From assembly GCA_031761405.1 (NCBI GenBank), contig JASEVX010000003.1, positions 61,996,717 through 62,060,716 on the forward strand: a stretch of 64,000 nt of DNA. The letters are read 5' to 3'. This document shows, piece by piece, positions 11,210 to 20,756 of this stretch (its first letter is position 1; the number at the start of each line of letters is the position of its first letter). Source of the DNA: Serripes groenlandicus. Its lineage: Eukaryota > Mollusca > Bivalvia > Cardiida > Cardiidae. A program made the position numbers and the translations under genes. The notes beneath the pieces are model-generated. The model searched no databases. It had not been told where the DNA came from and was given only the letters and a program-made list of their open reading frames with translations.

Positions 11210-11611
11210 ATGAAATTGTACGTGCCTAATACGCAGTTGTGGGTAGACTACTTTGATCGTGTGAGTAAAGGGTCTTCGAATCAAAGGGGTGGTGGAAGAA
11301 GACCTCGCATCATTAGAGTTAGGCCTATACGAAAGACGGAGGAACAACACATCTCTATCAAATCGGTGTTACCGACGGAACAGACCACAGCTCAGGCGAA
11401 ATCAGAACTGGAGAGGGAGGAAATAAAACCAAAAGAGGTCGAGAAGTTGTTTCAGAACTTGTCGAAACGCCGAGGGGAGAGTAGGAAAAGGAAATCACGA
11501 GCTTTATCTTCAACCAGCGCGAAACGTCATAAAAGTGAGAACCGCAAACGACGTGGTGGGAAACGAACGTCAGCAGCCAAAAGACATCGTGACATTTTTG
11601 AGATCGAGTAA
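11210..11611 (+). CDS. Basic virion-associated protein (pVI/core-like position)
   Basis: 133 residues and intact, starting 7 bases after the minor capsid stop and ending 2 bases before the major capsid ATG. The N-terminus [15 protein letters not shown] matches the short conserved opening of the Polinton protein in this position. The remainder is strongly Arg/Lys-rich (for example [12 protein letters not shown] and NRKRRGGKR) and ends RHRDIFEIE. Relatives as I remember them have a Gly-rich hydrophobic segment after the N-terminus; here that segment is missing or replaced by an acidic/basic linker. A DNA-condensing or capsid-lining role is inferred from charge and gene order. Confidence 0.65.
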   Translation: MKLYVPNTQLWVDYFDRVSKGSSNQRGGGRRPRIIRVRPIRKTEEQHISIKSVLPTEQTTAQAKSELEREEIKPKEVEKLFQNLSKRRGESRKRKSRALSSTSAKRHKSENRKRRGGKRTSAAKRHRDIFEIE

Positions 11612-11613
11612 GC

Positions 11614-13192
11614 ATGTCTGTATTCAACGAAGACCAGTTTAGAGAAGGACTCGTGTCGGAACTCGAGTTATTCGATTTACCGGGTACCCAGACGAGCGTC
11701 AATGAGATCTACTACGAAGAAATTCGACCTCTGTCCGCTGTATCGGGCGATGGTCCATTCGAATTTCGCGTCAACGGGCAAAATTCGTCGTATTATTTGG
11801 ACTTGAAGAACTCTCAACTGTATGTGAAACTTAAAGTCCAGAAAGCCGATGGTACCGATCTGGTTGCAGAGCCGGTGGGACCCGCTAACCTCTTTTTGCA
11901 GAGTCTATTTTCGGCGACGGAGGTGAGCTTGCAGAACAAGGCCAGTATCACCTGCAATTACAACCCTTACAGAGCCTACATTCACACGCTGCTGAATTAC
12001 GGCCAGGATGCTCTGTCCTCTCAGATACAAACTCAGGGTTGGATAATGGATGACAGCGATTCTCCGGCAGTAACGGATCCCTCGGGTAGTAACAATGGTC
12101 TATTTGAGAGGTCCAAATGGATCAGCGGGTCAGTAACGCTGGAGTTACAAGGGCCTATATTTCACGATCTGTTTTCTATTGATCGGTACCTGCTGAATCA
12201 AGTGGACGTAAAGCTCAAAATCTACCGAAACCCAGCCAGCTTTGCCTTGCTTGCTAAAGATGCCACAACCCACTTCAAGATCAACATCGAGGACATTTAT
12301 GTGCTGGCCAGAAAAATCAGAGTCAACCCGGCTGTTCTCTACGGACACTCGAAAATTTTGGAAAAGCAGAACGCCTTGTATCCCTACACGAAGGTGGAGT
12401 GTCGTTCTCAGAGCGTGGCATCGGGCAGTGCTTCATTCAACTGGGATAATCTGTTTCAAGGGCAAAAACCGGAAAAGGTCATCATCGGCTTTGTCAAGAG
12501 CAAGGCGTTGAATGGAGATTACACCACTAATCCGTTCAATTTTGAAAATTGCGGTATCAACCATATTGCGCTATACGCAGATGGGTTACCCGTAGGTGGA
12601 AACCCACTGAAAATGGATTTCACTAAGGCCAACGGAGTGGCCATCATGCGAGCCTACACCAACCTCTTGATGAGTTCGGGGAAGTGGCGTCAGGATGAAG
12701 GCAATGCGTTCGACAAGAACCACTTTATAAGCGGCACCACCCTCTTCGCCTTTCAGTTGGAGCCTAATTTTTCGCATCATGGCGAGTACCTGTCCCTGGT
12801 GAAGAATGGCAACGTGCGCTTGGAGGTGCAGTTCAGCTCTGGACTCTCAGGTACGTCTTGTTACCGAACACTTACACTTGTCATTAAACGGGTTTTAATG
12901 CGATATGTTTAACATCTCTTTTGGGGGTTAATATCTATGTTCATTGATGTGTCGACACAGAATTTTCTTGACCCAGACAGAATTGTGTACCTTTTATTTA
13001 ATTATACATGAACATCAGGGGTTAAAACTCTTAATCAATTTTTTTTTGTGGTTTGAGCACTAAAATAACATCTTCAAAATGTTGAAAAAAAATTTTTTTT
13101 TTTTTACAGAACCGATGAGTTGTATGGTGTACAGCGAAGGACCGGGCTAGTTCGAAATCAACCAATCGAGAGACATTATCGTACAGACATGA
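11614..13192 (+). CDS. Polinton double jelly-roll major capsid protein, with a 3' intron and an early stop
   Basis: Main capsid subunit. Exon 1 is 11614-12850 and codes for about 412 residues ([12 protein letters not shown] at the start; [11 protein letters not shown] near the end). A splice donor CTCAG|GTACGT at 12850/12851 pairs with a T-rich tract and ACAG at 13106-13109. The spliced frame continues into [10 protein letters not shown], a typical C-terminal strand, whereas unspliced reading runs off into unrelated residues and stops at 12912. After splicing, TAG occurs at 13148-13150, yet the same frame stays open for 13 more codons to TGA at 13190-13192, which overlaps the protease ATG as ATGA. 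The natural end is therefore probably 13192, and the TAG is likely a mutation removing about 14 C-terminal residues. Confidence 0.82.
12851..13109 (+). other. Probable 259-bp intron in the major capsid gene
   Basis: GTACGT at 12851 to a long T tract ending TTTACAG at 13109. The + strand reading is AT-rich with no continuation of the capsid in any frame, whereas joining the flanks gives a plausible capsid C-terminus. It falls in phase 1. Confidence 0.7.
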
Positions 13193-13707
13193 ACACCTCG
13201 CAGCTTCAGTGCATCATCTCCTGCGATCCAGTGTTACGGAACAGTGTACTAGGCGTGTTTGCCGCAGATCAACTGCCGACAGCCCTACCACCTATCCCGT
13301 GTGGGTTTATCGTGAACACGGACATCAGTAGTCAGCTCGGCACGCACTGGCTCGCGTTTTTCATACGGGACAATAGTGTGGAGTGCTTCGATAGTTACGG
13401 ACAGCATCCGGGTGCATATAACTCTCTGTTTTCTTGGTGGATACAACGTCATGCTCGCAGTGTGCGTGTGAACCAAACACGCCTTCAGAGTGACACCTCT
13501 AACGTGTGCGGACTTTATTGTGTGTTTTTTCTTCGACAAAGACTGTTGGGACATAGTATGGCGCATATGGTGCAACGCTTCAGTACCTCGAATCTTGAAG
13601 CGAATGATCGCTATATATTGGATATGTTCCGACGAATTTATTCTCATTGTATACAAAATGACTGTATGTATAATCAGACGTGTAAACCGTGGACATGTCG
13701 TTTGTAA
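13189..13707 (+). CDS. Adenain-like cysteine protease (family C5-like) of the Polinton
   Basis: Matures virion proteins in adenoviruses and is assumed to do so in Polintons. 172 residues from ATG 13189 ([14 protein letters not shown]); upstream in-frame codons belong to the capsid exon in another frame. Catalytic candidates: His in LGTHWLAFF, Asp in ECFDSYG, and Cys in SNVCGLYCVFFL, preceded by Gln in RLQSDTSN, all in the family order His, Asp, Gln, Cys. It ends with a Cys-rich tail (CMYNQTCKPWTC). The start overlaps the presumed capsid stop by ATGA. An ATTAAA at 13737-13742 may serve polyadenylation. The gene looks intact. Confidence 0.88.
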   Translation: MNTSQLQCIISCDPVLRNSVLGVFAADQLPTALPPIPCGFIVNTDISSQLGTHWLAFFIRDNSVECFDSYGQHPGAYNSLFSWWIQRHARSVRVNQTRLQSDTSNVCGLYCVFFLRQRLLGHSMAHMVQRFSTSNLEANDRYILDMFRRIYSHCIQNDCMYNQTCKPWTCRL

Positions 13708-13983
13708 ATGTGAATTGTGTTGTGTTACTATTTCGAATTAAAGAATGAGTGTATTACAGCGCTTAACTTACACACAACAGAATACACATCAACAGGACGA
13801 TGTTTTGATCAGATTGTATTACGCTAGGCTTATATTACCAAGTTTACTATGAGAGTGTGTCCGCATAATATGTAACAATAGTTTGGTATACTTGAAGGTC
13901 ATAAACACTCTAATCCCAAAACTACTGATGGGTATTGCACAGACACATTCTCAAACTGAAACTGTTATGTAAGCCTAACATAT

Positions 13984-14021
<38 letters not shown>

Positions 14022-14296
14022 AATAAAAACAAAATGTGTAACCAAGTAACTAGATTGTTTCGTTTTGTTTTCTTTTCACTGACAGGGAAAAAACATAACA
14101 CAAAGTCCATATATATGTTCACCTTTTTAATGAATACAAGAGTCAGACATATATTGTTTCATGGTTTCATAACAATCGAACAATAACTGATGAAGATATC
14201 TTTTTTCATGGTTTCATAACAATCGAACAATAACTGATGAAGATTAATCCAATATATACACATCAAACTGTAAGGTTGATACATGTCTCACATGAT
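13708..14296. other. Convergent intergenic region of the Polinton with small repeats
   Basis: Lies between the + strand protease and the - strand BIR gene. It contains a (CT)n(TA)n microsatellite at about 13985-14019 and a duplicated 39-base word beginning TTTCATGGTTTCATAACAAT at about 14156 and 14202 (period 46). No gene is seen. Confidence 0.6.
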
Positions 14297-14763
14297 TCAC
14301 TCTTTCTCCAAACATTCCGCAATGTTGTCGGTAATGTCTTTATCATATTTCACAAAATCGGGTGTGTCTAGCCCAGTTGCGTCGTGAGTCCATAATGCAC
14401 GGGGAGTGCTAGGTGGGGTAATCCGCTGGCGATCTTCCATCTCGTATGATGTGGCACGCACACCTCGCGTGTTGGAACCGCCGTGGTGGAGTACGAAGAG
14501 TCTCATACCTCCCACCATTTTCAGATACACGCAGTGACTGGCATGGTTGTAATGTTCTATCCAGGGTTCGTCTCGCGGTTTCCATCCATAGAGAATCACA
14601 TCGCACGCGAAACACGTGACTCTGTCACTCACATTGCTATAAATAGTCCGGCATGCGCGAGATCCGTATTCTTTTGACTCAGCTGGGGTGGCCATGAGGT
14701 AAAGCTCTCCAGTCTATGTTTAAACAACAGATGGTCTGGATGCGCGAGGTTGTCCAACTCCAT
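14297..14763 (-). pseudogene. BIR-domain (IAP-like) protein carried by the Polinton, one frameshift
   Basis: The frame from ATG 14763 gives the first half of a BIR domain, including HRLESFTSWP and LAHAGLF. It meets a stop at about 14633. The overlapping frame read from 14695 gives the second half, with zinc ligands spaced exactly C-x2-C-x16-H-x6-C (CFAC, then the His of WIEHY, then the Cys of SHC). A one-base indel in the A-run at about 14641-14643 separates the halves. BIR domains bind caspases or IAP antagonists and block apoptosis; baculoviruses and some Polinton-related animal viruses carry such genes. The tail after the BIR (about 75 residues) has no RING finger. A role in blocking host cell death is inference. 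Confidence 0.82.
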
Positions 14764-14832
14764 GTTGTCACTACGATGTCTGTCTACGAAATGAAGACAA
14801 CTGCGGAGACGCTGAAGGGGGGTTAGGACTCT

Positions 14833-15216
14833 TTAGAAATACCTTTCTAAACGCAACAACTGCGCCGACAGTTTAATCAGGCGATACTTCCAGCTCGGGG
14901 TTTTCATGGTTTCTCGCCAGTCCACGCAATTGAGTTTCAGTTCGTACATCACGAGATATTCTGCCGACACATCCTCTAAGGTGGCCACGGTTTCTCTCCA
15001 CTTCATCAGAACGTCTTTTTCATCGATCGCTATAAGAATGTCTTCAAAGTATAAGGAAAGCTGCTGACGTTTAGTCAAAGTAAAACAGGTATGATCCGTT
15101 TGCGATAAAGAGTCTACAAGGCAGCCTTCGCACGTTTGTTTAATCACTTCTGGCAAACGATATAATATTTCTTTGGCGTAGAAGAAATCCAAGTAAGACT
15201 CCAACAACGATGTCAT
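14833..15216 (-). CDS. Conserved Polinton/adintovirus-type accessory protein, function unknown
   Basis: 127 residues and intact, starting MTSLLESYLDFFYAKEI. A compact Cys/His cluster (CEGCLVDSLSQTDHTC) at about residues 29-45 could bind zinc. It is followed by acidic helices (YFEDILIAIDEKDVLMKW) and a basic end (WKYRLIKLSAQLLRLERYF). I recall proteins with this CxGC...SQTxHTC pattern near the ends of invertebrate Polintons, encoded opposite the virion genes. No biochemical function is known to me. It ends about 70 bases upstream of the BIR gene on the same strand, so one transcript may cover both. Confidence 0.68.
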   Translation of the reverse strand: MTSLLESYLDFFYAKEILYRLPEVIKQTCEGCLVDSLSQTDHTCFTLTKRQQLSLYFEDILIAIDEKDVLMKWRETVATLEDVSAEYLVMYELKLNCVDWRETMKTPSWKYRLIKLSAQLLRLERYF

Positions 15217-15250
15217 CCTGAATCTCCTGACTTCTAATTGATAACTGAGG

Positions 15251-15277
15251 CGAGTATATAGTTATATAGTTATATAT
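15251..15277 (-). promoter_or_regulatory. TATA-rich promoter candidate for the right-end leftward genes
   Basis: Three near-repeats of TATATAACTA on the - strand lie 35-60 bases upstream of the ATG at 15216. The spacing suits a TATA box with a short leader. No initiator or other element can be confirmed by reading. Confidence 0.35.
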
Positions 15278-15368
15278 CGGACATTGAAAACCCCGCGCTA
15301 CACGTTCTGCACTGCTCACATTCCATACTATTGGCGAGAAAACAAGTGTCACTGGTCTGTATGTGCTC

Positions 15369-15698
15369 TTACTCTTCGTGTTGATTGCACTTCTTCTCAG
15401 ACACAAATTGTTGCCCGCAGTAACAACATAACCACGGGGATGCCGCTTCTTGATTTTCTATATACTGTTTTAAATACGTGACACTGATCTGAGCATTGCA
15501 TATGGCGTTAAATACGTCAAAAGGTAGTTTCATACATTTTCTCCCACTTTGAAGTAGAAGGTATGCATCCTGGTTGTAGCGTTTCACAACTAAAGAAAAA
15601 CGTTCGTTCAGTTGACATATCACTTGGTTTTGTTCCCACTGCACTGCGTGAAAATCCTCGAAACCACAACTACCTCCCTCTACCTGTCTTTGAGTCAT
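15369..15698 (-). CDS. Small accessory protein, possibly PC4-like, with a C-terminal half zinc finger
   Basis: 109 residues. The N-terminal part GGSCGFEDFHAVQW is followed by a beta-rich pattern, FSLVVKRYNQDAYLLLQ then RKCMKLPFDVFNAI. This recalls the PC4/p15 single-strand-DNA-binding coactivator fold (alternating strands, then a helix); that is my inference and is weak. The end carries a Cys pair in LCCYCGQQF and a His near the stop (KKCNQHEE), as if a C2H2 finger had been cut one His short by TAA. It is the outermost right-end gene, abutting the TIR. Confidence 0.55.
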   Translation of the reverse strand: MTQRQVEGGSCGFEDFHAVQWEQNQVICQLNERFSLVVKRYNQDAYLLLQSGRKCMKLPFDVFNAICNAQISVTYLKQYIENQEAASPWLCCYCGQQFVSEKKCNQHEE

Positions 15699-15704
15699 GT
15701 TGGC

Positions 15705-15987
15705 CGGTATTCTACCGTTTAGAAGCGATACATTCGTCGGACGCTATATATTGAGCCGTTCGTAACGCTCATTATAGTTAAAGTCGAGTTCGGAGACACG
15801 AACTAGTAAAATTTCGACCGCGGCGGTTTTAAATGACGACGCGTCTATACACTCTTTTTTGGAAGGCTTAATGACCCGACAACAACCGGCTCCGATAAGG
15901 AACGATAAACTTTCCGGGACGAGGACTAGGTCGAGGTCACGCAGCCTCAGCCACAAGAGGTGGGAATAGCGTCCTATCTATACTACT
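15705..15987 (-). repeat. Polinton right terminal inverted repeat
   Basis: 283 bp, the reverse complement of 659-941 with two differences. It ends with CTATACTACT, followed by the target duplication. Confidence 0.95.
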
Positions 15988-15993
15988 ATTATG
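15988..15993. repeat. Polinton target-site duplication, right
   Basis: ATTATG, identical to 653-658. Confidence 0.92.
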
Positions 15994-16041
15994 TTTTCAT
16001 AGTAGTCTGCTGCAGTTTTGTTGTATGTGGGAAAGGGATAA
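15994..16041. mobile_element. MITE (TTAA family), right half
   Basis: Contains GTCTGCTGCAGTTTTGTTGTATGTGGGAAAGGGATAA, the usual right end of the family in two adjacent pieces, and continues the copy that starts at 499. Confidence 0.85.
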
Positions 16042-16815
16042 ATAAATAATTCCACAACATTCAGATCTAATTAATTCATTGGTTATCCGAGTGGAGTTTT
16101 GCATGTACACTGATGACAAAGTAGCTCTCTCAGGGGACTATAAGAGGAGTCAGCTGATCTATTCCTAACAACATCAAAGTTTTTCAAAGTTTATTAGCAA
16201 ATAAAAGACAGTACTGTCCATCATGCAAATACAAACTAGACAAGTGACGTAACATACATATACATGAGTATGCTATAGATGTAAATATATCCCCAACAAT
16301 ATCTCTATTACCACTCAACCAAGCCATATGTTTTGGGGTTGTAAGGTCAATTAAGGATTTTAGAACATGACAAACTCTCCATCATGTCTTGAGCTCCGCT
16401 CCCTAGCTGTTTTGTTTGTGTAAATCAGTGTCTGATCTTGCACAATTTCCCAAATATTTGAAGTTAACAGTTTGTATACAGTATACAGTTCTTAATTGGG
16501 AAAAAAAGCAAAAACGTAATAAGATGTATAAAATGCTCTTTCAAGCTCACCAGGTTTTTTTTTATATAAGAAACTGAATAATCTATAATTAATCGTTTGT
16601 TCACTCAATGCATGGTGTAACACAATTTCCCGGTAACCTTTACATTATCAAACAGGAGTTATAATTCATGTGTTATTGGGTTGACACTACAGAATAAATA
16701 TATTTATAATGATTACGATGCACATCTCATGATCTGACCACTGACAAGGGCGATCTCGGTCTACAGTAATCACAGAGGGTCCCCGAAGTCGAGTAAGACA
16801 TATAGTGTATAGAGA
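16042..16815. other. Unannotated AT-rich spacer
   Basis: No gene, repeat array or RNA gene is recognised. Confidence 0.5.
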
Positions 16816-17042
16816 TTATCCCTTTCCCACATACAAAAATATGCTGAAAACGACATTGAAGACAAGTGTTATAAAACATATGGAAACCTCTCATAAATGA
16901 AAGTATATAGTATTATTGAATAGTTGTAAACGTTGTGGGAAAAGGATAACTTATGAGCAATTTCTCTTTTACTCACATTGTTTTCAAATGTCGTCCGCTG
17001 CAGATACGTCAAAATGCGTCTGCAAGTTGAAAAAGGGTTAAG
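16816..17042. mobile_element. MITE (TTAA family)
   Basis: Opens with TTATCCCTTTCCCACATAC and ends GAAAAAGGGTTAA, with TGAGCAATTTCTC in the middle and CGTCCGCTGCAG near the right end. The 83-residue - strand frame here is a by-product. Confidence 0.8.
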
Positions 17043-17284
17043 CATGTCGGAGAATAGGGAAAATGTCCCGAAGTAAATGACTGTACAAAATGATCCATTC
17101 CTATCAGTATATGACAACATTTAAAATACCTGATAACAATACACCTTGAAATAAATTGATCTGAATTGCCCTGTGATCGGCTGTCATTAGATTTTCTATT
17201 ATAGATTTCGCCTTAGACATACAACTGAATTCCATGCCTATGATCGATCGATACTCGGACGCAAAGATAATGAGGAATACATGT

Positions 17285-18935
17285 ACACTGATATTCCCCC
17301 ATCATATTTAAACAAGCCCTTTGTTTGGTACCGAAAAGAGCTCCACACTAGTCAACACAGTGTATTAGAGTTAAAAGATGGCTAACTAAGGAGTAAACTG
17401 GTATTCCCCCGTCATATTTTAACAAACCCTTTGTTGTGGTACCGAAAAGTGCAGCACTCGTCAACACAGTGTATTAGAGTTAAAAGATGGCTAACTAGGG
17501 AGTAAACTGGTATTCCCCCGTCATATTTTAACAAACCCTTTGTTGTGGTACCGAAAAGTGCAGCACTCGTCAACACGGTGTATTAGAGTTAAAAGATGGC
17601 TAACTAAGGAGTAAACTAGTATTCTCCCATCATATTTTAACAAACCCTTTGTTGTGGTACCGAAAAGTGCAGCACTCGTCAACACAGTGTATTAGAGTTA
17701 AAAGATGGCTAACTAAGGAGTAAACTGGTATTCCCCCGTCATATTTTAACAAACCCTTTGTTGTGGTACCGAAAAGTGCAGCACTCGTCAACACAGTGTA
17801 TTAGAGTTAAAAGATGGCTAACTAAGGAGTAAACTAGTATTCCCCCATCATATTTTAACAAACCCTTTGTTGTGGTACCGAAAAGTGCAGCACTCGTAAA
17901 CACAGTGTATTAGAGTTAAAAGATGGCTAACTAAGGAGTAAACTGGTATTCCCCCGTCATATTTTAACAAACCCTTTGTTGTGGTACCGAAAAGTGCAGC
18001 ACTCGTCAACACAGTGTATTAGAGTTAAAAGATGGCTAACTAAGGAGTAAACTGGTATTCCCCCGTCATATTTAAACAAACCCTTTGTTTGGTACCGAAA
18101 ATAGCTCCACACTCGTCAACACAGCGTATTAGAGTTAAAAGATGGCTAACTAAGGAGTAAACTGGTATTCCCCCGTCATATTTTAACAAACCCTTTGTTG
18201 TGGTACCGAAAAGTGCAGCACTCGTCAACACAGTGTATTAGAGTTAAAAGATGGCTAACTAAGGAGTAAACTAGTATTCCCCCATCATATTTTAACAAAC
18301 CCTTTGTTGTGGTACCGAAAAGTGCAGCACTCGTCAACACAGTGTATTAGAGTTAAAAGATGGCTAACTAAGGAGTAAACTGGTATTCCCCCGTCATATT
18401 TTAACAAACCCTTTGTTGTGGTACCGAAAAGTGCAGCACTCGTCAACACAGTGTATTAGAGTTAAACGATGGCTAACTAGGGAGTAAACTGGTATTCCCC
18501 CGTCATATTTAAACAAGCCCTTTGTTGTGGTACCGAAAAGAGCTCCACACTAGTCAACACAGTTTATTATAGTTTTAAAAGATGGCTAACTAAGGAGTAA
18601 ACTGGTATTCCCCCATCATATTTAAACAAGCCCTTTGTTGTGGTACCGAAAAGTGCAGCACTCGTCAACACAGTTTATTAGAGTTAAAAGATGGCTTAAT
18701 AATGAGGAGTAAACTGGTATTCCCCCATCATATTCAAACAAGCCCTTTGTTGTGGTACCGAAAAGTGCACTACACTTGTAAACACAGTTTATTAGAGTTA
18801 AAAGATGGCTAAATAATGAGGAGTAAACTGGTATTCCCCCATCATATTCAAACAAACCCTTTGTTGTGGTACCGAAAAGAGCACCACACTAGTCAACACT
18901 GTATTAGAGTTAAAAGATGGCTAACTAAGGAGGAG
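17285..18935 (+). repeat. Satellite array, 109-bp unit, about 15 copies
   Basis: The word GAGTAAACTGGTATTCCCCC recurs at 17391, 17500, 17609 (A for G), 17718, 17827 and onward at exactly 109-base steps. Each unit also carries CAAACCCTTTGTT, GTGGTACCGAAAAGTGCAGC, ACTCGTCAACACAGTG and TTAAAAGATGGCTAACTA. Central units are nearly identical; those at both ends diverge (AGCTCCACACT variants, small insertions), as in a satellite homogenised from the middle. Confidence 0.95.
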
Positions 18936-19422
18936 CAAAGCCATCTGTATCAAACATTATCTCTCTTATAACGTAATAAATCCCTCTGTGAGACAATGGG
19001 TTTGAGTAACCACAACATAGGGTTCAGCGGTACTGAAGTATATTTAGTCCAGGTTTCTGTAACGGCGATATATTGAGACTAAAGTCTATTATGTGCATAG
19101 TCAACGTGTTAATGGGTTTCAAACTTCACTTCTTTAAGCTTGATGCACTGCCAAACTAAAAAAAAAAATAGGTACCGTATACCCAGACTGGCATGTTTTT
19201 CCCCCGTAAATTCCAGCTGACCGTGAGTAATGCATTAATTTCCTAGTTTTGTCTATTGACGGAGAGAGAGGTTAAACTTCGCCCGATAAGTTAAATAACT
19301 AAATATAGAAACCTAAGTTCACACTGTAAATATTTGAACAATGACACAACTCTGTTAAAGGCGGGAGATAACAATTTTACACGCACAAGTACATGATATC
19401 ATAACCGACGCTACACGCAACG
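18936..19422. other. Spacer without recognised genes
   Basis: AT-rich, with an A-run near 19157. Nothing gene-like is seen. Confidence 0.45.
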
Positions 19423-19637
19423 TTAACCCCTTTCCCACATACATGTGCATTAGCAGCAGACGACTATGAGCACTTTCTTCCTTTTGCCTCAATGTTTTCA
19501 ACTTTAGTCAATACTTTTTCTCCCTTTTGCCACAATTGTTTCTACTTTATAATATTCAATACTTTTTCTCTTATTTTTGCAAAGATGTTGCCAAAATCGT
19601 CTGCTGCAAATAAATGCTGTATTTGGGAAAGAGTTCA
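19423..19637. mobile_element. MITE (TTAA family), diverged
   Basis: Begins TTAACCCCTTTCCCACATAC and ends near TTTGGGAAAGAGTTCAA. AGCAGACGAC and CGTCTGCTGC mark the subterminal inverted repeats. Confidence 0.75.
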
Positions 19638-19924
19638 ATAATATAATACGCTTTCAGACGCTCCTGCAACAGACTTACTTTGAAAACATTTTAACAGAAG
19701 GAGAAATTGCTCATAAATATTTATTATCTCTATAATCAAATGTCTAATTCCAAGGAGAAATGGCTCATTATGAAATATTTCACCCTTTGTCAATTTGTGA
19801 ACTCCGTTTTGTGTACTACGGTCTTTAAGCAGAAAGCAAGTTGTCTTGCTCGTGTAACGAAAACGTTCGGTATACCTTGCATTTGATATGCAAATTTATA
19901 TCACCGTTTCGAAGTGATGGAGTT

Positions 19925-19990
19925 TAGGATTGCATATATAAGACAAGTGGACCCCTTCAGGGTTGAGTATACTTTTCGCTGAAGGGATCT
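19925..19990 (+). promoter_or_regulatory. Possible core promoter or LTR remnant with TATA box and hairpin
   Basis: GCATATATAAG at about 19932 is followed by an 8-bp inverted repeat CCCTTCAG (19953-19960) and CTGAAGGG (19979-19986). A TATA box followed by a stem-loop suits an LTR fragment or a core promoter, but no partner LTR or gene was found. Confidence 0.25.
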
Positions 19991-20442
19991 TCTGCGTCTT
20001 TAGCCCGGCACGTTACACTCGGCTTAGTATGCATTGCATTTGATGTATGGAAGGGATTAAACAATAAGATAAGTTACTGTTAATGTAAAACAAGGCGTTC
20101 AGTACCTTCATCAGAGTAACGCACAAGTATTTATTACTTTTTGCATTGGACACTGTATCAAATTGAGTCAAGGGGAATCTCATTTGAAAATATTCAAACT
20201 AACGCCCTGTTTGCGTATCAAGAAATACTGACAGTGCGAGAAGGTATACGTTGGCGTTTGTGCATAGTGTAGATCAAGATCAGCCATTAATTACATGCGC
20301 AAAGTCTGATCATTATTAACACTGTTCCCACATTACTCATATCAGCTTTTTCGAAATGTCTGTTAACTAGTGTAGATTCTGGTAGACTTATCTGAACATA
20401 GACTGTTTAACAATTGCAACGTGTGCACTGGGCTCAAGTACG

Positions 20443-20673
20443 GTTAACCCTTTCCCTCATATAGACACTTTCTGACGCCTCTGCAGCAGACGGCTTTTTG
20501 AAAACATAGTGAAAAAAGAAGAAATTGCACAGAACGTGCAATTTCTCCTTTTGCCACAATGTTTTCCACTTTTTGTCATAGGTTATCCATTCAGTTATGG
20601 AGATTTTCTATGTTTTGACAAAAAACGTTCAAAGTCGTCTGCTGCAGAATTGTCGTATGAGGGAGAGGGTTAA
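20443..20673. mobile_element. MITE (TTAA family), subfamily with CCCTCAT ends
   Basis: TTAACCCTTTCCCTCATATAG at the left and ATGAGGGAGAGGGTTAA at the right. The inner hairpin is AAATTGCAC...GTGCAATTT. Confidence 0.85.
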
Positions 20674-20756
20674 GGTAGTATGACTTTTAATTCCCACCAA
20701 ACAAACAGATGTATGTATACATCTATATATTCTCAATGACGAGTAAACTACATGGC

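Larger units (their letters stand above)
659..15987 (+). mobile_element. Polinton (Maverick) DNA transposon, full length, 15.3 kb
   Basis: Complete element with 5'-AG...CT-3' termini, 283-bp terminal inverted repeats and a 6-bp target duplication. It encodes the full Polinton set: family B DNA polymerase, A32-like packaging ATPase, retroviral-type integrase, minor and major capsid proteins and an adenain-like protease, plus accessory genes. Polintons copy themselves with a protein-primed polymerase, and their capsid genes suggest a virion stage. Genes from 3003 to 13707 run on + and are tightly packed, with ATGA-type overlaps at 8704 and 13189. Three genes from 14297 to 15698 run on - toward them. 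Several + genes and the BIR gene carry stops or frameshifts, so this copy is probably not autonomous. Confidence 0.96.

Noticed and set aside
14483..14677. + strand frames opposite the BIR gene
   Set aside because: Shadows of the - strand BIR reading frame, whose zinc-ligand spacing is unambiguous.
17285..18935. Regular repeats that could suggest a CRISPR array
   Set aside because: The whole 109-bp unit is conserved, with no variable spacers, and the genome is animal; it is a satellite.
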